A stretch of 8,772 nucleotides of DNA from Treponema sp. Its GTDB lineage: Bacteria > Spirochaetota > Spirochaetia > Treponematales > Breznakiellaceae. This document shows positions 6,471 through 8,772 of the stretch, piece by piece (position 1 is the first letter of the stretch; each line of letters begins with the position of its first letter). The notes beneath the pieces are model-generated. The model had not been told where the DNA came from and ran no database searches. It was given only the letters and a program-made list of their open reading frames with translations. The position numbers and the translations under genes are program-made. The DNA lies in contig WRAL01000041.1 of NCBI GenBank assembly GCA_009780285.1, positions 1 through 8,772 on the forward strand, written 5' to 3'.

Positions 6471-6478
6471 AGATGTAC
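6464..6478. promoter_or_regulatory. Probable antitoxin operator over the -10 box
   Basis: GTACAATAGATGTAC is a palindrome with 5-bp arms (GTACA/TGTAC) around a 5-bp spacer. It overlaps the -10 hexamer and the expected start site. RelB/DinJ antitoxins bind such palindromes through their ribbon-helix-helix N-terminus and repress their own operon, so this is the natural operator candidate. Confidence 0.5.
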
Positions 6479-6501
6479 ATTTGCAAAGTTTGGAGGCAAA
6501 T

Positions 6502-6762
6502 ATGGCGACCATACAAGTACGCGTGGACAGCGACACCAAAGCGGCCGCGGATTCCCTTTTTTCAAGCCTTGGTTTTGACACTTCCACGGCGGTAAGAATG
6601 TTTCTTGCCGCCTCGCTTGAAAACAACGGCCTGCCGTTTCAGGTGCGGCGCCACGCGGTTAAGCCGGATCTGTTGGAAGCTATCGAGGACTCTCGCCAGC
6701 GCCGTAACCTGCACGGACCTTTTAGCGCTGCGGAAGAGGCGGTAAAATCAATGCTGGAGTAG
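6502..6762 (+). CDS. RelB/DinJ-family antitoxin
   Basis: An 86-residue antitoxin. The N-terminal half (residues 1-45, ATIQVRVDSDTKAAADSLF then LGFDTSTAVRMFL) is the ribbon-helix-helix DNA-binding and dimerisation region typical of RelB/DinJ proteins, including the common GLPFQV stretch that follows. The charged C-terminal half (about 50-86) would wrap and inhibit the toxin encoded next. ATG 6502 has a clear GGAGG site. The stop is followed after only 4 bp by the toxin start, so the two are translationally linked. The DinJ-YafQ pair is known in E. coli, and this protein would act with its partner as autorepressor at the palindrome over the promoter. Confidence 0.9.
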   Translation: MATIQVRVDSDTKAAADSLFSSLGFDTSTAVRMFLAASLENNGLPFQVRRHAVKPDLLEAIEDSRQRRNLHGPFSAAEEAVKSMLE

Positions 6763-6766
6763 CGCC

Positions 6767-7045
6767 TTGCTTGAAATCGTCTACACAAACAAAATGAAAC
6801 GCGATGTCAAGTTGATGAAAAAACGCGGAAAAGACATTTCCAAACTAACCGTTGCGCTTTCTCTCTTGGCAAGCGGCAAAGCCATGCCCCAAAAATACCG
6901 CGACCATCAACTGAAAGGCAGTTTCGCGGATTTCCGCGAATGCCACATAGAGGGAGACTGGCTTCTCCTGTATCAAATATTTGATGACGTATTAATCTTG
7001 TCTGCCGCTGGCACGGGCACTCATTCTGACCTTTTTGCGTCGTAA
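6767..7045 (+). CDS. YafQ-type mRNA interferase toxin (RelE/ParE fold)
   Basis: A 92-residue ribosome-dependent mRNA-cleaving toxin, the same length as E. coli YafQ. Residues equivalent to the E. coli active site are present: H47 in YRDHQL, H60 in FRECHI, D64-W65 in GDWLLLY, H86 in GTHSDLF and F90. Between W65 and H86 there are two more residues than in E. coli YafQ as I recall it (the SAAGTGTH stretch), just before the catalytic histidine. It starts with the rare codon TTG 6767, seven bases after GGAG, which may keep toxin below antitoxin. The 3' end overlaps by 25 bp, tail to tail, with the minus-strand HExxH protein gene, and no terminator is visible between them. The frame is intact, so the toxin looks functional. 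Confidence 0.9.
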   Translation: MLEIVYTNKMKRDVKLMKKRGKDISKLTVALSLLASGKAMPQKYRDHQLKGSFADFRECHIEGDWLLLYQIFDDVLILSAAGTGTHSDLFAS

Positions 7046-7941
7046 TCGGCTTCCAGCACCATTCCGTAAACTCCGCTAATATGCGCGAAGCCTTCTTCCA
7101 TCTCGCAGGCCATAAGCAGGGGAACAATCTCGCTCCATTTCGTGGCTACGGGATCGTCTTTAAGCTCCGTTTTGGCCTGGCAGCAATGCAGAATGGTATA
7201 TGCGCGATTAACATATTCGCCGGAAATTGATTCGATCGTGCCATAGTAAGGCAATTTTCTGGCCTCCAATGTCTCGTCGCACCACTTTTTGAACTGCTCG
7301 TTTTCCGCGTACCATTTGTCCGCAATCGGTTGCGTAAAGCCGTGGCAAAACTCATGGACGACTATTTCGCTTCTGCCATAACCGCCAGCGCCGACGAAGC
7401 AATAAACGGCTTTCCCATGTATCTTTGCGCAAAAATTGGAGCGCGTCGAAGGCGTTATTACGCAATGCAATTTTGACTTGTCAAGATATTTGCCGAGCCA
7501 GTCAAAATCAATTGAGTTATAGGATTTTTCGATAAATTCCCGCGTGAGTTCTTCATAGTGCGGAACATGCGCGCCGTAAAAATCACTGAAATTAACGTCC
7601 TTATAGAAATCATTGAACAGCGCAAGAAAATCCCTCGCCGCCGCCTCGTTCCACCGGTATTCTTCAAACAAGGAAGTTTTATCGTCGATGAAGGCAAATA
7701 CGTCGCCCCTTTTTTCGATGTGCAGGGAAAATTTCGGCACGGCGTCGAACCTAACGGCAATCCCGTTCGAGCCGTCAAACGATCTCGCCATTTTTACCGC
7801 CGGATGCTCGGCGAAGCCTGCAAAAGTTTCGGCCAGCTTGCGCTGATACTCCGTTTTAAGGTCCGCAAATTCCCAGCACGTACCCGTAAGCCTGAAAATC
7901 AGCGCCGCCAATTCGTACCCTTCATCCACCATGTTCTTCAT
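7021..7941 (-). CDS. Uncharacterised HExxH protein, DUF4932-like metallopeptidase candidate
   Basis: A 306-residue protein with no signal peptide or membrane segment, so probably cytosolic. Residues 196-200 are HEFCH, an HExxH zinc-binding motif preceded by a hydrophobic strand (SEIVVHEF), and E242 in GEYVNRAY about 45 residues later could be the third ligand (gluzincin-like). An acidic and aromatic N-terminal part (1-140) has no motif I recognise. The overall look resembles DUF4932-type proteins, but this is from memory and only moderately sure. ATG 7941 is chosen because GGAGG lies just upstream; the frame stays open to 7989, but that extension overlaps the -35 and -10 boxes. The 3' end overlaps the toxin gene by 25 bp in the convergent sense. 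It has its own promoter. Substrate and role are unknown. Confidence 0.75.
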   Translation of the reverse strand: MKNMVDEGYELAALIFRLTGTCWEFADLKTEYQRKLAETFAGFAEHPAVKMARSFDGSNGIAVRFDAVPKFSLHIEKRGDVFAFIDDKTSLFEEYRWNEAAARDFLALFNDFYKDVNFSDFYGAHVPHYEELTREFIEKSYNSIDFDWLGKYLDKSKLHCVITPSTRSNFCAKIHGKAVYCFVGAGGYGRSEIVVHEFCHGFTQPIADKWYAENEQFKKWCDETLEARKLPYYGTIESISGEYVNRAYTILHCCQAKTELKDDPVATKWSEIVPLLMACEMEEGFAHISGVYGMVLEADYDAKRSE

Positions 7942-7960
7942 GTTTGCCTCCAGCTGGCAA

Positions 7961-7989
7961 AGTTTAGCGCGCCGCCGGTTGCGCGTCAA
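7961..7989 (-). promoter_or_regulatory. Promoter of the HExxH protein gene
   Basis: On the minus strand, TTGACG (7984-7989) and TAAACT (7961-7966) are 17 bp apart. The start would fall near 7954, giving a short leader of about 13 nt that holds the GGAGG site before ATG 7941. Confidence 0.55.
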
Positions 7990-8051
7990 GCCGCGCGCTG
8001 CTCAGGCAAAAACCTTCGCGCGCATGGTTACGCGGGTCGCGCTTGCACTTA

Positions 8052-8174
8052 TTGCGTTGCTTTCACGGAGCTTCAGTGCCCGACACCGGGCCTCGGTGTC
8101 AGCAACTTTTGCGTTACTTTGGGGACAGCTACCCGAGGCCAGTGTCAGGCACCGGCCTCGGGTGTCAGGCACCC
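8052..8174. repeat. REP-like palindromic repeat cluster
   Basis: A GC-rich non-coding block built of related palindromes. GACACCG/CGGTGTC (8082-8088 with 8094-8100, 5-nt loop) is followed by a perfect 10-bp stem, ACCCGAGGCC/GGCCTCGGGT (8131-8140 with 8154-8163). GTGTCAGGCACC occurs twice (8142-8153 and 8162-8173). TTGCGTT(G/A)CTTT recurs 57 bp apart (8052-8063 and 8109-8120), suggesting two degenerate tandem units. Such units resemble REP elements spread by RAYT (IS200-like) transposases; that link is from memory and no transposase is in the window. On the minus strand the block follows the ABC gene stop and could terminate its transcript. Confidence 0.6.
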
Positions 8175-8178
8175 TTGG

Positions 8179-8772
8179 TTAGTCTGCTAAATCAATAGTG
8201 TAGTCACATAGGAATTCACTTGACTTTCTGTGTGTTACCAATATGATTATACTTTCATTAAACGTTGATTTTAATAACTTAATGATTTTCTGTTCGCATT
8301 CTTCTTCAACGCCACTTATTGCCTCATCGAGAATAATGAGTTTTTGCGCTGTCCCTTTTGCAAACAATCGTAAAATGTTTATTCGTTGTAATTGTCCATT
8401 TGATAATGCTACTCCCTCGCCTATATTTAATTCTCTGTTGGGCAATATGTTTTCACTTTCATCAAATATTTCACTCAGATGATTTTCATTAAAATCATAT
8501 TTCCCAAAAAAGGTTATATTGTCCATGATGGAACCTTGAATGAATGTAGGTGAACCATCTAAATATGTGACCTTATCAAAAAAAACATTTTCTGGTATAC
8601 TATTGATATTATTATTATCAAAAACTATATCGGTTTCATTTGAAAACAGTGTCTTTGTCATTAGTTTAAATATAGTTGACTTACCAAAGCCACTTTTTGC
8701 ACTTAGATAATAGATACCTGGGTTATTAAATGATATATGTTTATCAAATGTAACAACTTCGCCATTGTTATA
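8179..8772 (-). CDS. ABC transporter ATP-binding domain, exporter type (partial)
   Basis: The C-terminal 197 residues of an ABC protein whose start lies beyond the right edge; the frame stays open to base 8772. Seen in order: Walker A SAKSGFGKST (about residues 25-34 of the visible part), the region before the helical domain YLDGSPTFIQGSIMDNI, the signature LSNGQLQR, Walker B KLIILDEAISGVE, and the H-loop VTHR. The SPTFIQGSIMDNI stretch matches exporters in which membrane and ATPase domains are fused, so the missing upstream part is probably a membrane domain, as in bacteriocin or peptide exporters. Oddities: the first Walker A glycine is Ala, and the Q-loop glutamine position reads Gly. The gene is far more AT-rich than its neighbours, suggesting recent transfer. 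An internal ATG at 8661 is not the start, because Walker A lies upstream of it. Confidence 0.85.
   Translation of the reverse strand, partial: YNNGEVVTFDKHISFNNPGIYYLSAKSGFGKSTIFKLMTKTLFSNETDIVFDNNNINSIPENVFFDKVTYLDGSPTFIQGSIMDNITFFGKYDFNENHLSEIFDESENILPNRELNIGEGVALSNGQLQRINILRLFAKGTAQKLIILDEAISGVEEECEQKIIKLLKSTFNESIIILVTHRKSSEFLCDYTIDLAD

Noticed and set aside
7942..7989. A 16-residue extension of the HExxH protein
   Set aside because: It overlaps the promoter hexamers and the GGAGG site that serves ATG 7941.
8142..8173. Possible CRISPR array
   Set aside because: Only two 12-bp copies with 8 bp between them, and both are part of palindromic repeat units; spacer and repeat lengths do not fit CRISPR.
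7558..8190. A 210-residue plus-strand open frame
   Set aside because: It runs antisense to the HExxH gene and through the non-coding repeat cluster, with no start signal or recognisable motif.

Overview
The window reads as a stretch of bacterial chromosome with dense, mostly protein-coding DNA, strong GGAGG-type ribosome binding sites, near-consensus sigma70-type promoters and tight translational coupling (ATGA, GTGA and TGATG overlaps). These traits, plus the gene families, fit an anaerobic Bacillota (Clostridia-like) organism of fairly high GC. A spirochaete or another lineage rich in sugar ABC transporters cannot be excluded, and there is no rRNA or other phylogenetic marker to settle it. 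Composition is uneven: 5461-5520 is 80% GC, while 8581-8640 is 20% GC.

Left part (1-3855, minus strand). A three-gene sugar-uptake operon reads leftward from a textbook promoter (TTGACA, 17 bp, TATAAT): a lipid-anchored solute-binding protein, then two membrane permeases. No ATPase gene is linked, so the transporter probably borrows a shared one. A GC-rich hairpin separates the binding-protein gene from the permeases. The operon runs into a cluster of hairpins (370-595) containing a likely terminator and a 102-bp element with inverted ends flanked by CTAG, resembling a small non-autonomous transposable element. Beyond it, a separately promoted lipoprotein gene, possibly FMN-binding, leaves the window at the left edge.

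Middle part (3947-6434, plus strand). Three genes that overlap by a few bases encode a HAD phosphatase, an HD-domain phosphohydrolase and a fused histidine phosphatase-Nudix protein. Four unrelated phosphohydrolase folds in one coupled unit suggest metabolite or nucleotide clean-up.

Right part. A RelB/DinJ antitoxin and YafQ-type toxin pair (6442-7045) follows under its own promoter, with a palindrome over the -10 box. The toxin gene overlaps tail-to-tail with a gene for a cytosolic protein bearing an HExxH zinc-protease-like motif (7021-7941, minus). Upstream of that gene, 8052-8174 holds GC-rich REP-like palindromes. They sit exactly at the border with an AT-rich, probably foreign segment carrying the C-terminal ATPase part of an ABC transporter (8179-8772, minus), which continues beyond the right edge and has unusual nucleotide-binding motifs.
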